58,877 nucleotides of DNA from Nanobdellota archaeon (GCA_021807085.1 JAKAPM010000005.1:1-58877); one strand, 5' to 3'. Counted from the stretch's first letter, positions 8,910-17,507 are shown. Notes: generated by a model not told the origin, from the sequence alone. Numbers and translations are program-made.

Positions 8910-9422
8910 ATGGAACAGGAAAACAAGATGAGGGAGCTGTTGGTCGAGAAGGTTACGCTTAACGTTGGTGTTGGAGAACCGGGCGAGAGGCTCGAGAAGA
9001 TAAAGGACCTCCTCGAGCAGATATCCGGCGCCAGGGCCGTCAAGACCAGGACAAACAAGAGGATACCGGAGTGGAACATACGCCCGGACCTGGAGATAGG
9101 AGTGAAGACAACTGTCAGGGGCGAACAGGCATCGGAACTGCTGAAAAGGCTACTGCAGGCCAACGAGAACTCCGTGCGCACGTCTAACTTTGACTCCAGA
9201 GGAAACCTGTCTTTCGGCATATCAGAATATATACACATACCAGGAGCGCGTTACGATTACACCGTAGGGATAGTGGGGCTTTCCGTGGCGGTTACGATAA
9301 CTAGAAGGGGCTTCGCGATAGCCAGGGGAAGGGAAAAGAGAAAGATAGGCAGGAAACACCTTATAAGTAGGGAAGAAGCCACCGAGTTCATAAAGAAGAG
9401 GTACAACGTATCAGTTGTCTGA
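8910..9422 (+). CDS. rpl5: Ribosomal protein uL5 (L5)
   Basis: Binds 5S rRNA in the central protuberance. VEKVTLNVGVGEPGERL, the TRTNKRIPEWNIRPDLEIG stretch and ISEYIHIPGARYDYTVGI are archaeal L5 signatures. The C-terminal basic helix RGREKRKIGRKHLIS is present. Length of 170 residues is normal. Confidence 0.96.
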   Translation: MEQENKMRELLVEKVTLNVGVGEPGERLEKIKDLLEQISGARAVKTRTNKRIPEWNIRPDLEIGVKTTVRGEQASELLKRLLQANENSVRTSNFDSRGNLSFGISEYIHIPGARYDYTVGIVGLSVAVTITRRGFAIARGREKRKIGRKHLISREEATEFIKKRYNVSVV

Positions 9423-9427
9423 TAAAT

Positions 9428-9664
9428 ATGGAAACATCCTTCGATAAGATACTAAAAGTGCACGCAAACAACCCCGCGAAGAGGGCCAGATTCCTCAAGT
9501 TCAACAAGCACAAGATGACATCACACGACAGGCGGGCCAACCCGTGCATCAGGTGTGGGAGGGCCGAAGCGCACATAAGCGTGCAGGGTCTGGATTACTG
9601 CAGACAGTGCTTCAGGGAAGTCGCCCCAGAGCTCGGCTTCAAGAAATACGGCAAGGAGGCTTGA
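9428..9664 (+). CDS. rps14: Ribosomal protein uS14 (S14), zinc type
   Basis: Small-subunit head protein. The C-terminal zinc ribbon CIRCGRAE...YCRQCFRE has both CxxC pairs, and the ending LGFKKYGKEA is typical. A 40-residue N-terminal extension (ILKVHANNPAKRARFLKF) makes it 78 residues rather than the common 50-55. Confidence 0.92.
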   Translation: METSFDKILKVHANNPAKRARFLKFNKHKMTSHDRRANPCIRCGRAEAHISVQGLDYCRQCFREVAPELGFKKYGKEA

Positions 9665-9666
9665 TC

Positions 9667-10053
9667 ATGGCAGACACACTATCCAATATTTTCAACGTTA
9701 TGAACATATCCAGACGGGTTGGGCACACGAGCTGCGTTGTAAGTCCAAGCAACAAGCTAGTCATAAATCTGCTGAAGATGATGAAGGACAGCGGATACCT
9801 GGACAACTTCGAGCTCATAAACGACGCCAGAGGCGGATTCATAAAAGTGGAGATAAACGAGAGCATGAACAAATGCAAGGCGATAAGGCCGAGACTCCCG
9901 ATAAAAGCCAGCGAAATAACCAAGTACGAGAAGAGGTTCCTGCCGGCGCTGAATTTCGGCATAATAATACTTTCGACTAACAAAGGGCTCATGACAAATG
10001 AGGAAGCCAAGAAACTGAACATGGGGGGTGTACCGCTGGTGTATGTCTACTAA
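9667..10053 (+). CDS. rps8: Ribosomal protein uS8 (S8)
   Basis: 16S-binding platform protein. The archaeal start MADTLSNIFNVMNISRRVG is chosen at ATG 9667 over a frame extending upstream inside uS14. The C terminus (LNFGIIILSTNKGLMTNEEA..LNMGGVPLVYVY) matches the family. It has 128 residues, and its stop overlaps the uL6 start. Confidence 0.96.
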   Translation: MADTLSNIFNVMNISRRVGHTSCVVSPSNKLVINLLKMMKDSGYLDNFELINDARGGFIKVEINESMNKCKAIRPRLPIKASEITKYEKRFLPALNFGIIILSTNKGLMTNEEAKKLNMGGVPLVYVY

Positions 10054-10564
10054 ATTCAAGGTCTCACTTAAGGGTGCGGATGTCACAGTATCCGGGAGCA
10101 CGATAACAGCAAAGGGAAAAGAAGGTTCGCTGACCGCCGAAATAAGGTACCCGTTCATAAAGGTAAGGAAAGAGGACGAGACGATGTTCATAGACGTAGA
10201 CAAGGACACTGCCTACCAGAAGGCGATAGGAGGTACGCTGGCAGCGGAAGTCAGGAACATGGTTGCAGGCGTAAACAAGAAATACACCGCAGAACTCGAA
10301 CTGGTATACATGCATTTTCCCGCGACGCTAAAGGGGGTCGGAAACAGGCTGATAGTCGAGAATTTTGTGGGGGAGAGGAAGGCAAGGGAGGTCGTCGTGC
10401 CGGACGGCGTCAGCATAAAAGTTAGCGGCACGAAGATAACGCTGTCCGGGATAGACAAGTACCTGGTCGGCCAGGCCGCCGGAACTATAGAATCCAAGAT
10501 ACAGATAAAGAACAAGGATAGAAGAGTGTTCAAGGACGGTGTATTCATAACCAAGAAACCGTGA
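10043..10564 (+). CDS. rpl6: Ribosomal protein uL6 (L6)
   Basis: Large-subunit protein near the GTPase centre, with two tandem L6 domains. VSLKGADVTVSGSTITAKGKEG starts the first; VENFVGERKAREVVVPDGV is the family motif between the domains. The ATG at 10043 (MSTKFKVS) inside the uS8 terminus is preferred to the frame start at 10028. Length of 173 residues is normal. Confidence 0.95.
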   Translation: MSTKFKVSLKGADVTVSGSTITAKGKEGSLTAEIRYPFIKVRKEDETMFIDVDKDTAYQKAIGGTLAAEVRNMVAGVNKKYTAELELVYMHFPATLKGVGNRLIVENFVGERKAREVVVPDGVSIKVSGTKITLSGIDKYLVGQAAGTIESKIQIKNKDRRVFKDGVFITKKP

Positions 10565-10920
10565 TGCTTATGAGATTCACAAAACACGACTCTGGCAAGT
10601 TGAAGAGGGTGGGAAATTCCTGGAGAAAGCCCACCGGTAAGAAGAACAGGACAAGGCTCGGTTGGAGGGGCCACAAGCCTATGCCGTCCGAAGGCTTTAA
10701 AAGGAGTGCGGCGCTAAGGTTTAGAATCGCAGGGAAGATTCCAGTGCGCGTGTTCGCTCCCAAAGAGGTCGACGCGTTGTCTGACTCGAACATCGTCATA
10801 ATAGGGGCTTCCGTCGGGAAACTGAAGAGAAAGGCAATAGCCGACAAGTGCGCCGCCAAGAACATAAAAATGGTAAACTATGAAAGGATCGTTGAAAACT
10901 CAGAAAAGACTGGCCAGTGA
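10561..10920 (+). CDS. rpl32e: Ribosomal protein eL32 (L32e)
   Basis: Archaeal/eukaryotic large-subunit protein. FTKHDSGKLKRVGNSWRKPTG and NRTRLGWRGHKPMPSEGF are diagnostic. Candidate starts are GTG 10561, ATG 10564 and ATG 10570; MRFTKHDS from 10570 fits relatives best. Its last 41 bases overlap the eL19 start. Confidence 0.94.
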   Translation: MMLMRFTKHDSGKLKRVGNSWRKPTGKKNRTRLGWRGHKPMPSEGFKRSAALRFRIAGKIPVRVFAPKEVDALSDSNIVIIGASVGKLKRKAIADKCAAKNIKMVNYERIVENSEKTGQ

Positions 10921-11329
10921 CCTTCTGGGCGTTGGCGATAAGAGGGTGTGGCTTGACCCTACCAAGTTCAAGGAGATAAAAGAAGCCATAACCAAGGCGG
11001 ATATAGCCGAGCTTGTGAAGAAAGGCATGATAAAGAAGAAGGCGCTTGTAGGCCAGTCTAGGAGTAGGGCAAGGGCTCTCCATGCGAAGAAGAGAAAGGG
11101 ACACAGGAGGGGGCTCGGTAGCAGAAAAGGCAGCAAGAGCGCGAGAGCAGATTTCGAATGGGTCGACAGAGTCAGGGCGCTTAGAAACGAGCTCTCCAAG
11201 CAGAGGAAGAACGGCAACATAGACAGGAAGCAGTTCAGGATCCTGTACAAGAAGATAAAAGGAAACGCTTTTCACAGTGTTACGCACATGCGCAACTACA
11301 TAGATAATATGAAGAGGGGAATGGTATGA
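10880..11329 (+). CDS. rpl19e: Ribosomal protein eL19 (L19e)
   Basis: Large-subunit protein with a long basic helix bridging to the small subunit. LKTQKRLASDLLGVGDKRVW, the arginine/lysine-rich SRSRARALHAKKRKGHRRG and the terminal helix ending KGNAFHSVTHMRNYI are canonical. The 149 residues match archaeal relatives. The overlap with eL32 is unusually long (41 bases) but preserves the full conserved N terminus. Confidence 0.95.
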   Translation: MKGSLKTQKRLASDLLGVGDKRVWLDPTKFKEIKEAITKADIAELVKKGMIKKKALVGQSRSRARALHAKKRKGHRRGLGSRKGSKSARADFEWVDRVRALRNELSKQRKNGNIDRKQFRILYKKIKGNAFHSVTHMRNYIDNMKRGMV

Positions 11330-11850
11330 TGCTGACGAAATCAAACAGGAAGACAAACTACAGGAACAGGCTCAAGCTGCTGAAATCCGGCAAACCGAGG
11401 CTGGTCATAAGGAAGACAAACAGCCAGATAATAGCGCAGGTTACGGAGTACGGCGAGAAAGGAGACAAAACCGTCGCCAGTGCCCACGGCAACGACCTGA
11501 AGAAGTTCGGATGGTCCCTGAGCTGCAAGAACACCCCAGCTGCGTATCTCGTTGGCTTCCTGCTCGGCAAGAGGAGCGACAGCAAAGAGGCTATAGTCGA
11601 TAAGGGAAATTCTACGCTGAAGAAAGACAGTTACATATATTACGTTATGAAAGGCGCCAAGGACGCAGGGATGGATGTGCATTCCGACAAAATACCCGTC
11701 AGCGAAGGCAGGCTGTACGGAGACCACATCTCCGGCTACTTCGAGGCCAGAAAAGGAAACCAGTTTTCCTCGGTCGGAGACAAGGTCAGGAATATAAAGA
11801 AAGAGGTCGAAGAGACGGTAGCGAAGATAAACCAACATGGAAGAGAATGA
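11326..11850 (+). CDS. rpl18: Ribosomal protein uL18 (L18)
   Basis: 5S rRNA-binding protein of the central protuberance. TNYRNRLKLLKSGKPRLVIRK opens the family core, and NTPAAYLVGFLLGKR is the archaeal insert. Length 174 is a little below archaeal L18 (190-200). Starts within the eL19 stop (ATGATG), and its end overlaps uS5. Confidence 0.94.
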   Translation: MMLTKSNRKTNYRNRLKLLKSGKPRLVIRKTNSQIIAQVTEYGEKGDKTVASAHGNDLKKFGWSLSCKNTPAAYLVGFLLGKRSDSKEAIVDKGNSTLKKDSYIYYVMKGAKDAGMDVHSDKIPVSEGRLYGDHISGYFEARKGNQFSSVGDKVRNIKKEVEETVAKINQHGRE

Positions 11851-12595
11851 AGAGAAGACGGTGAAAGAGTCGATAGAGACAGAAGTCGAGGCGAACAAAG
11901 GCGCTGCGCCGGCTCCTAACAGGCTCGACAACCACAATTTCAAGACCGCCCTCGGGATAGCCGTCAAGAACGGGGAAATAAAAGACATAGACGAGATACT
12001 CGCAAAGAACATCAAGATGCTGGAACCGGAAATAGTCGATTACCTGCTTCCAAACCTGCAGACCGGCTATCTTTTTGTCGGACAGTCGAAGGGGAAACTC
12101 GGCGGGGGTAAGAGGAGGATAATAAGGAATACCCAGAAGGTCACTTCGAAGGCGAAACGCCAGCATTTCTCCGCGATGGCAGTGGTCGGGGACGGCAACG
12201 GCCACATAGGCGTAGGGAAGGGAAGGGGCCTGGAATCCGTTACCGCGAAGGAGAAGGCTGCGAAGAGCGCCAAGATGAACATGATAAGGATAATAAGAGG
12301 CTGCGGGAGCTGGGAGTGCGCCTGCAAGGGCTCGCATTCCATACCTTTCAAGATAGTCGGCAAGACCGGCTCCGTGATAGTTACGCTGCTGCCGGCGCCG
12401 AAGGGCATCAGTTTCTGCGTGTCCGACGACCTCAAGACCGTGCTGTCCCTTGCCGGCATAAAGGATGTCTGGTCCAGGGTCAAGGGGCAGACCAGCACAA
12501 GGATGAACTTAGGATATGCTGCTTTCGACGCCCTCAAAAAACTCAATTACTACAGGCTGTTGCCAGTGGAAAGGGAGACTCTAGGGGTAAAGTAG
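11837..12595 (+). CDS. rps5: Ribosomal protein uS5 (S5)
   Basis: Small-subunit protein at the mRNA entry and decoding fidelity centre. The dsRBD-like N domain (KRQHFSAMAVVGDGNGHIG) and the C domain (SHSIPFKIVGKTGSVIVTLLPAPKG) are complete. It has 252 residues with a 40-residue acidic leader. The ATG at 11837 overlaps the uL18 end by 14 bases. Confidence 0.96.
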   Translation: MEENEEKTVKESIETEVEANKGAAPAPNRLDNHNFKTALGIAVKNGEIKDIDEILAKNIKMLEPEIVDYLLPNLQTGYLFVGQSKGKLGGGKRRIIRNTQKVTSKAKRQHFSAMAVVGDGNGHIGVGKGRGLESVTAKEKAAKSAKMNMIRIIRGCGSWECACKGSHSIPFKIVGKTGSVIVTLLPAPKGISFCVSDDLKTVLSLAGIKDVWSRVKGQTSTRMNLGYAAFDALKKLNYYRLLPVERETLGVK

Positions 12596-12596
12596 G

Positions 12597-13046
12597 ATGG
12601 AAAAACTCTGCGTCATAAAGATACGTTCCAGCATGAAGAAGAGCAAGAGGATACAGGAGACAATGGATGCTCTCGGGCTCGGTAAGATGTATTCCTGCGT
12701 GGTTGTCGACAAATCCCCCTCCTACATGGGAATGCTGAAAGAAGTGGAGAGCGTGCTTACCTACGGGGAGATAGACAAGGACACTTTCAAGCAGTTGCTT
12801 AAGAAGAGATCGGAACAGAGCAATAAGAATAGGTATGAGTGGAAGGACGACGACCTCAATGCTTTCGCCGACGAGTTCTTCGACGGCAGGAAAAAACTGT
12901 CCGACACGGGGATAAAAAGGACGTTCAGGCTCCATCCCCCTAAGAAAGGTTTCGAGCGTGGAGGCAAGAAGATGCCATACAGCATGAAGGGGGCTTTCGG
13001 CTACAGGGGTGGAAAAATAAACGACCTTCTCAAGAGGATGATATGA
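12597..13046 (+). CDS. rpl30: Ribosomal protein uL30 (L30)
   Basis: Large-subunit protein. It has the archaeal long form with CVIKIRSSMKKSKRIQETM at the N terminus, MGMLKEVE next and the C-terminal FRLHPPKKGFERGGKK region typical of the archaeal/eukaryotic L7 family. 149 residues. Starts 1 nt after uS5. Confidence 0.93.
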   Translation: MEKLCVIKIRSSMKKSKRIQETMDALGLGKMYSCVVVDKSPSYMGMLKEVESVLTYGEIDKDTFKQLLKKRSEQSNKNRYEWKDDDLNAFADEFFDGRKKLSDTGIKRTFRLHPPKKGFERGGKKMPYSMKGAFGYRGGKINDLLKRMI

Positions 13047-13444
13047 ACAGGAAACACCTTCGAGGCAGTTCCACGGCAGGAAGAGGCTCTGGAAAGAGAG
13101 CAAGGCACGCCGGTAACAGGGGGGGCGTCGGAAGGGCAGGAGGAGGGAAAAGGGGACAGCAGAAGATGGTCTCCATAAGGGCGCACGAGCACACTTATTC
13201 TTACTCTAGCGCCAGGAAGATACCCCTCAACCTCAACAGGATAGGCAATATTATAAGTTCGCTCGAGAAGAGGGGCGAGCTGAAAAAGGATCAGGATCGT
13301 ATAGTAATAAACCTTGCCGATCTGGGTTATTCCAAGGTCTGCGGCCGGTTCACTAGAGACAAGGCCAAGCTGGCCGTTTATGGTAAAGTCTCAGAAAAGG
13401 CCAGGACGGAGATAAAAGCTGCGGGTGGCGAGGTCTATGAATGA
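13043..13444 (+). CDS. rpl15: Ribosomal protein uL15 (L15)
   Basis: Late-assembly large-subunit protein. The glycine/arginine-rich N terminus (RGSSTAGRGSGKRARHAG) and a C-terminal ADLGYSKVCGRFTRDKAKL domain identify it. At 133 residues it is at the short end for archaea (about 145-155). It overlaps uL30 by four bases and the SecY start. Confidence 0.9.
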   Translation: MNRKHLRGSSTAGRGSGKRARHAGNRGGVGRAGGGKRGQQKMVSIRAHEHTYSYSSARKIPLNLNRIGNIISSLEKRGELKKDQDRIVINLADLGYSKVCGRFTRDKAKLAVYGKVSEKARTEIKAAGGEVYE

Positions 13445-14834
13445 GAACATCAAGAAGATACTATCCAACCTCCCTTCTGTGCCGGTACCTGAGAAGAAGC
13501 TGGACCTGAAGACAAAGTTCAGTTGGACGTTCATCGTTCTAATCCTATTTATAGTTATGTCGTTCATACCAGTGTTCGGCGTCAGCAGCTCATACAATCT
13601 TAATTTCGAGATACTACAAGTTCTGATAGCGTCGCACTTCGGGTCGCTATTGTCGTTGGGGATAGGACCGATAGTTAGCGCTAGCATAATAATACAGATG
13701 CTCCAGGGAACCGACATAATCCACATAGACACCTCCACGAAGGACGGGAGGGTGCTTTTTCAAGGGATACAGAAAATCGCGTCATTTGCTTTCATAGCAT
13801 TGGAGAACGGCGTGTATGTGTTTAGCGGGGCTCTGTCTCCCGCCGGCCCTGGGATATCGTTTCCTCTAATAATGTTCGCACAGCTTTTCGCTGCCGGGGC
13901 GATACTGCTCTTCATGGATGAGATAGTCAGCAAGTGGGGGATAGGCTCCGGTATAAGTCTCTTCATACTCGCGGGCATCTCGCTGCAGCTGATAAATACG
14001 ACCTTCAACCCCTTCACAAGCCAAATAGGGGCGATACCGTCGATAATAGAGTCGTTCATAGCCGGAGTGCCGCTCAACGCCTTGTTTCCGTTCATAGCCT
14101 TGGGGTCGACGGTGGCTCTGTTCGCCGTTGTGATATGGCTGCAGGGTATAAAGGTCGAGCTGCCGCTATCTTTTGGGAGGCTGAGGGGATATTCAATAAG
14201 GTGGCCGGTGTCCCTGTTCTACACCAGCATAATACCGATAGTACTGGTGGTATCCATGGTGGCGGGTATACAGTTCTTCGCCCTAACCCTCTCAAACGCA
14301 GGCAACCATCTGCTCGGCACATTCACGAAGGAGAGCACCTTGTTCGGCACGCAATCCATCGCGACTGGAGGTCTGGCCGCCTATCTATCTCCCCCGACCA
14401 TACAACAGCTCTACGTCAGCGCAACATCAACGGGCATAACCGCCCTCCAGATAGAATCCATGGCGATATACACCCTGATACTTGTGGTCGGCGCCGCTGC
14501 GTTCTCCTATATATGGATGTACTTGGGTGGACAGGATCCAAAGTCCGTGGTCAAGCAGATAATGGAATCCGGGCTTTCCATGCCGGGTTTCAGGCGGGAT
14601 GAGAGGGTGCTTATAGACATATTCAAACGCTACATAATACCGCTGGCGATACTGGGCGGTGCTTTGACCGGCCTGGTCGCGGCGCTCGCAACTTTTCTGA
14701 ACACACTGACGGCCGGCATAGGAATACTGCTGATAGTGATGATAATCTACCAGTTCTACAATTCGCTGATGCAGGATAACAAAGAGGAATTCGGACCTAT
14801 AAAGGACAGGATAGTCGGCGAATCGATGGAGTGA
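13437..14834 (+). CDS. secY: Protein translocase subunit SecY
   Basis: Channel-forming subunit of the Sec translocon in the cytoplasmic membrane. Around ten hydrophobic segments are visible, and the plug/TM2 region (LGIGPIVSASIIIQMLQG) and GIGSGISLFI are conserved. The C-terminal loop GQDPKSVVKQIMESGLSMPGF binds ribosomes and the C-terminal helices follow. ATG 13437, overlapping the uL15 stop, is preferred over an in-frame GTG at 13425. Adenylate kinase and other genes that often follow secY in archaea are absent; the next gene is convergent. Confidence 0.97.
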   Translation: MNENIKKILSNLPSVPVPEKKLDLKTKFSWTFIVLILFIVMSFIPVFGVSSSYNLNFEILQVLIASHFGSLLSLGIGPIVSASIIIQMLQGTDIIHIDTSTKDGRVLFQGIQKIASFAFIALENGVYVFSGALSPAGPGISFPLIMFAQLFAAGAILLFMDEIVSKWGIGSGISLFILAGISLQLINTTFNPFTSQIGAIPSIIESFIAGVPLNALFPFIALGSTVALFAVVIWLQGIKVELPLSFGRLRGYSIRWPVSLFYTSIIPIVLVVSMVAGIQFFALTLSNAGNHLLGTFTKESTLFGTQSIATGGLAAYLSPPTIQQLYVSATSTGITALQIESMAIYTLILVVGAAAFSYIWMYLGGQDPKSVVKQIMESGLSMPGFRRDERVLIDIFKRYIIPLAILGGALTGLVAALATFLNTLTAGIGILLIVMIIYQFYNSLMQDNKEEFGPIKDRIVGESME

Positions 14835-14853
14835 CGCCAGGCGATACAGATTC

Positions 14854-15159
14854 TTACAGTCCTAGTTTAGCCCTGGCTTCGTCAGATATCATATCCTTCG
14901 TCCAAGGCGGGTCGAACGTGACCTCGACAGTCACGTTTGTGGCTCCGGACAGCTCCCCCACCTTTCCCTTTATGTCGTTTAGCATGTAATCGGATATAGG
15001 ACAATACGGCGACGTCATCGTCATGAGTATCTTTACGTTCTCCCCCTGCACGTTTATATCATAGATTAGCCCCAGGTCGTATACGTTGACTGGTATCTCT
15101 GGGTCGTAGCACTCCTTCAGTGCCGCTACCACCACCTCCTTGTCCACTCCAACTTTCAT
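14854..15159 (-). CDS. DUF59/MIP18-family Fe-S assembly protein (SufT/PaaD-like)
   Basis: Probable iron-sulfur cluster maturation factor. The DUF59 core is clear: LKECYDPEIPVNVYDLGLIY with the family DPE..V.DLGL signature, a TMTSPYCPISDYM segment carrying the conserved cysteine, and the ending VEVTFDPPWTKDMISDEA. The start is placed at MKVGVDKE (15159); the frame continues upstream, but that would run into the neighbouring protease gene, whose stop lies 5 nt away. About 101 residues, normal for the family. It is probably co-transcribed with the membrane protease upstream. Confidence 0.92.
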   Translation of the reverse strand: MKVGVDKEVVVAALKECYDPEIPVNVYDLGLIYDINVQGENVKILMTMTSPYCPISDYMLNDIKGKVGELSGATNVTVEVTFDPPWTKDMISDEARAKLGL

Positions 15160-15163
15160 AACC

Positions 15164-16039
15164 CTATAATAAGGTTGCAAGAATATATAAAGCGAAAGCC
15201 CCAAGCTGCAGCGGGCCTATCACTGCCATGGCCGGGTACGCCTTGCCCTTTCTGCCGAATATCAATATCAGGGACAGCCCCGCCATCGCGGCAGCGGCTA
15301 CTATGAACGCGGCAGGCAGCGGATACGCTAGGGACACTCTACTGACCATTATTGCGGGGAAAACCAGGTCCCCGCCCCCAAGCATCATCCTTCTTTTCTC
15401 TTGTCTTTTCCTGGCCATCAGAGATATGGAGGAGAAGAGTATAGTGTCAGCCGTCCCTTTGGCAAGAGTTATCATGTGTTTGGTCACGAAAACAGAGATA
15501 TAATCATACAGCGCTATTGCAGCTATGAGTATCAGCACCGTCGCTACGTTCAGGTACACCGATATGAAGCCGGCCACCGCAGCGAACAGAGCCACGTTCA
15601 TGACGTTTCTCGCCGTCCTTCCGGCGAATTTTATATAATACACTGTGAACAGCACTGGAAGAAGATATACTAAGATGGTGACAGCCTCGACACCAGGGGA
15701 ATTCGATAGGAGATTCAGCCCGTCAACTATTGCGGTGTCGAGTACGGCTATGCTGATTGCCGCGTACGACAGGAAGAAAACGAATACTACGTTTAATACA
15801 GAAAGGACCTTGAGAAGGCGGTATCTTATCAGAAGTAGCAGCACACCCGTGAGCACTAGCACCCCTGCCAGTATATAGAGCAGCTCGAATTCTGGAGACA
15901 CCATGGTAACGCCCATGTGCAGGACAGACGACGAATAGCTGTAGAAATAGATGGCAGCCCTAGTGAAAACCTGGCTGCCCACTATCACGATAAGCATTAT
16001 CAGCAGGAGTGTGGTGAGTATTCGGTACTTGTCTTCCAT
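15164..16039 (-). CDS. Presenilin/signal peptide peptidase-type intramembrane aspartyl protease
   Basis: Nine or so hydrophobic segments in 291 residues. The two catalytic motifs are visible: ALYDYISVF (YD) and LGGGDLVFP (GxGD). A C-terminal PAMAVIGPLQLG replaces the PAL motif of the family. It would cleave transmembrane helices, such as remnant signal peptides, in the cytoplasmic membrane. Archaeal homologues are known from haloarchaea and methanogens. Its neighbours are the DUF59 protein downstream and an AAA ATPase 3 nt upstream, on the same strand, so the three probably form an operon; a functional link is only inferred. Confidence 0.88.
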   Translation of the reverse strand: MEDKYRILTTLLLIMLIVIVGSQVFTRAAIYFYSYSSSVLHMGVTMVSPEFELLYILAGVLVLTGVLLLLIRYRLLKVLSVLNVVFVFFLSYAAISIAVLDTAIVDGLNLLSNSPGVEAVTILVYLLPVLFTVYYIKFAGRTARNVMNVALFAAVAGFISVYLNVATVLILIAAIALYDYISVFVTKHMITLAKGTADTILFSSISLMARKRQEKRRMMLGGGDLVFPAIMVSRVSLAYPLPAAFIVAAAAMAGLSLILIFGRKGKAYPAMAVIGPLQLGAFALYILATLL

Positions 16040-16042
16040 CTT

Positions 16043-16705
16043 TTAGACAATCTTTGCGCTCTTCTGGTCGTACATCGCAGAGCATATCAGCAGGGCTATC
16101 CTCGGGTTCCCCTCCGATTTCTTGTATATCTTCTGGTATTCGTCTTCCGTGAACGGTTCTATACTGTCCGACCTCTTCTTCCTTACGCTGTTCAACCTGT
16201 TGATTATCACCCTCTTCAAGTCTTCCTTCGACAGGCCGCCCAGTTCCATCTCATCGAAACGTCTACCCAGCCTCTTGAAATCCTTCTCCACACCAGAATC
16301 CCTGTTCTCTATCAGCACTATCGAGAGTTCGCTGGATATCGAATATATCAGGTCCGTCATCTTTTCCTGGCTCCCTTTGTCAACGAGTTCCAGGTTGTTG
16401 AAGTCATCCAGTATCATAAGCTTCTTTTTCTGTCCTCGGAGATTCATCTTCCGGATCATGTTGTAAACTGCCGGCGTGAAATCCTCCCTTATCACCTCTA
16501 TTTTGCTGGATTTTTTCAGGTCCTTCAGAATCACGCCCACCAGCGTGCTCTTTCCCACGCCGGGTTTTCCTTTTAGTACTATTACGCCGCCGGAAAGCAG
16601 TATCCTGCTTATCCCCATCTGGAGGTCGACCTTTTCGTTGATCCTGTCCACTACTATATCGTTCTCGTTGAACGTTATGCTTATGAAGGGGTTGTCCGCG
16701 GTCAT
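16043..16705 (-). CDS. AAA-type P-loop ATPase (Cdc6/ExeA-like), small
   Basis: The N terminus contains a Walker A (LKGKPGVGKSTLVGV) and a Walker B (KKLMILDDFNN), followed by a sensor-like SIVLIENRD. The C-terminal helical part has SEGNPRIALLIC, resembling the lid of AAA+ proteins. At 220 residues it has no wHTH, so it is not a replication initiator in the usual sense. It lies 3 nt upstream of the protease gene. Substrate unknown. Confidence 0.75.
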   Translation of the reverse strand: MTADNPFISITFNENDIVVDRINEKVDLQMGISRILLSGGVIVLKGKPGVGKSTLVGVILKDLKKSSKIEVIREDFTPAVYNMIRKMNLRGQKKKLMILDDFNNLELVDKGSQEKMTDLIYSISSELSIVLIENRDSGVEKDFKRLGRRFDEMELGGLSKEDLKRVIINRLNSVRKKRSDSIEPFTEDEYQKIYKKSEGNPRIALLICSAMYDQKSAKIV

Positions 16706-16770
16706 AGATTGAAATTAAATGCGCATTCTATATATATCTTTAAAATGTTAAGATTGTATAAATTCCGTGT

Positions 16771-16844
16771 GCCCTCGTAGTTTAGCTTGGACAGAATCCC
16801 GGTTTCCTAAACCGGTCACCCAGGTTCAAATCCTGGCGAGGGCA
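16771..16844 (+). tRNA. tRNA-Arg(CCT)
   Basis: Seven-bp acceptor GCCCTCG/CGAGGGC with discriminator A, anticodon stem CCGGT/ACCGG presenting CCT, and T-arm with GGTTCAAATCC. No intron and no encoded CCA. It decodes AGG, a heavily used arginine codon in the neighbouring genes. Confidence 0.95.
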
Positions 16845-16854
16845 TTCGTCTTTA

Positions 16855-16998
16855 TGTCAGCCGTGATGTAACAACACGGTTGAGATACATAGGGAAACGT
16901 ATCTAACCCGCACCGGGAAACATGTGTGCGCACAATACGCAGAAGTCACGCCGGCTGGAGGCCAAAGCTTCGGGCCAGACTCCATTAATCAGCTGACA
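16855..16998 (+). ncRNA. Candidate structured RNA downstream of tRNA-Arg
   Basis: A perfect 7-bp closing stem (TGTCAGC at 16855-16861, GCTGACA at 16992-16998) encloses four further hairpins: CCGTG/CACGG, AGATAC/GTATCT, CGCAC/GTGCG and a compound GGCTGG/CCAG helix. The second and third loops both carry GGGAAAC. It is not 5S, SRP or RNase P RNA by any motif I know. The 3' end overlaps the last codons of the convergent NUDIX gene. Strand is inferred from its position behind tRNA-Arg. Confidence 0.4.
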
Positions 16999-17467
16999 CG
17001 CCCCCGCCGCGGGCAATGTCTATGTAATCCTGTTTACCGTTCTTTAACCCGGAAATGTATTTTGCTATCGTCTTTTTCAACACCACTTCGTCTACGCTCG
17101 CCAGCGCGTCCTCCGGTTCAAACCACTCGTATCCCGTAGTTTCCCTGCCGTCGAGTCTTATCTCCTTCGCCCCTTCTGTCCTGCACACAATCTCGAAATA
17201 CATGAAATGTGCCTTCCTGTGAAAATCACGCGGAAAGATATCCTCTCCTATGACCAATACGCCTTCCGGCACGACATCTATGCCAACCTCTTCCTTGACT
17301 TCCCTTGCTACACAGTCAAAGACGGTCTCGCCGAGGTCGATGTGTCCTCCCGGAACCATCCACCTTTCCCCCCATTTCGGGCTCTTTACGAGGAGGAGCA
17401 TGCCTCTGTCGTCGAATACGTACGCTCCAGTGACTGCCTCCGGCACCACACCTCTCATCTTCGCCAT
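16985..17467 (-). CDS. NUDIX hydrolase
   Basis: Hydrolyses nucleoside diphosphates linked to another moiety. The NUDIX box GHIDLGETVFDCVAREVKEEVGI fits GX5EX7REUXEEXGU exactly; PKWGERWMVPGG precedes it. 160 residues. An FPRDFHRKAHFMYFEIVC strand and a TGYEWFEPEDA segment are typical of the MutT/ADP-sugar group, but substrate cannot be told. It sits downstream of a sugar nucleotidyltransferase on the same strand, so a nucleotide-sugar substrate is possible. Confidence 0.9.
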   Translation of the reverse strand: MAKMRGVVPEAVTGAYVFDDRGMLLLVKSPKWGERWMVPGGHIDLGETVFDCVAREVKEEVGIDVVPEGVLVIGEDIFPRDFHRKAHFMYFEIVCRTEGAKEIRLDGRETTGYEWFEPEDALASVDEVVLKKTIAKYISGLKNGKQDYIDIARGGGVSAD

Positions 17468-17507
17468 TCCAGTACGAGGCTGTCTTCTAATTAATAGTTT
17501 GGCGGGT

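Noticed and set aside
16855-16998. 5S rRNA or SRP RNA
   Set aside because: Lacks the CCGAAC and GGAAG/AGCAG-type hallmark motifs and has at least four hairpins inside the closing stem.
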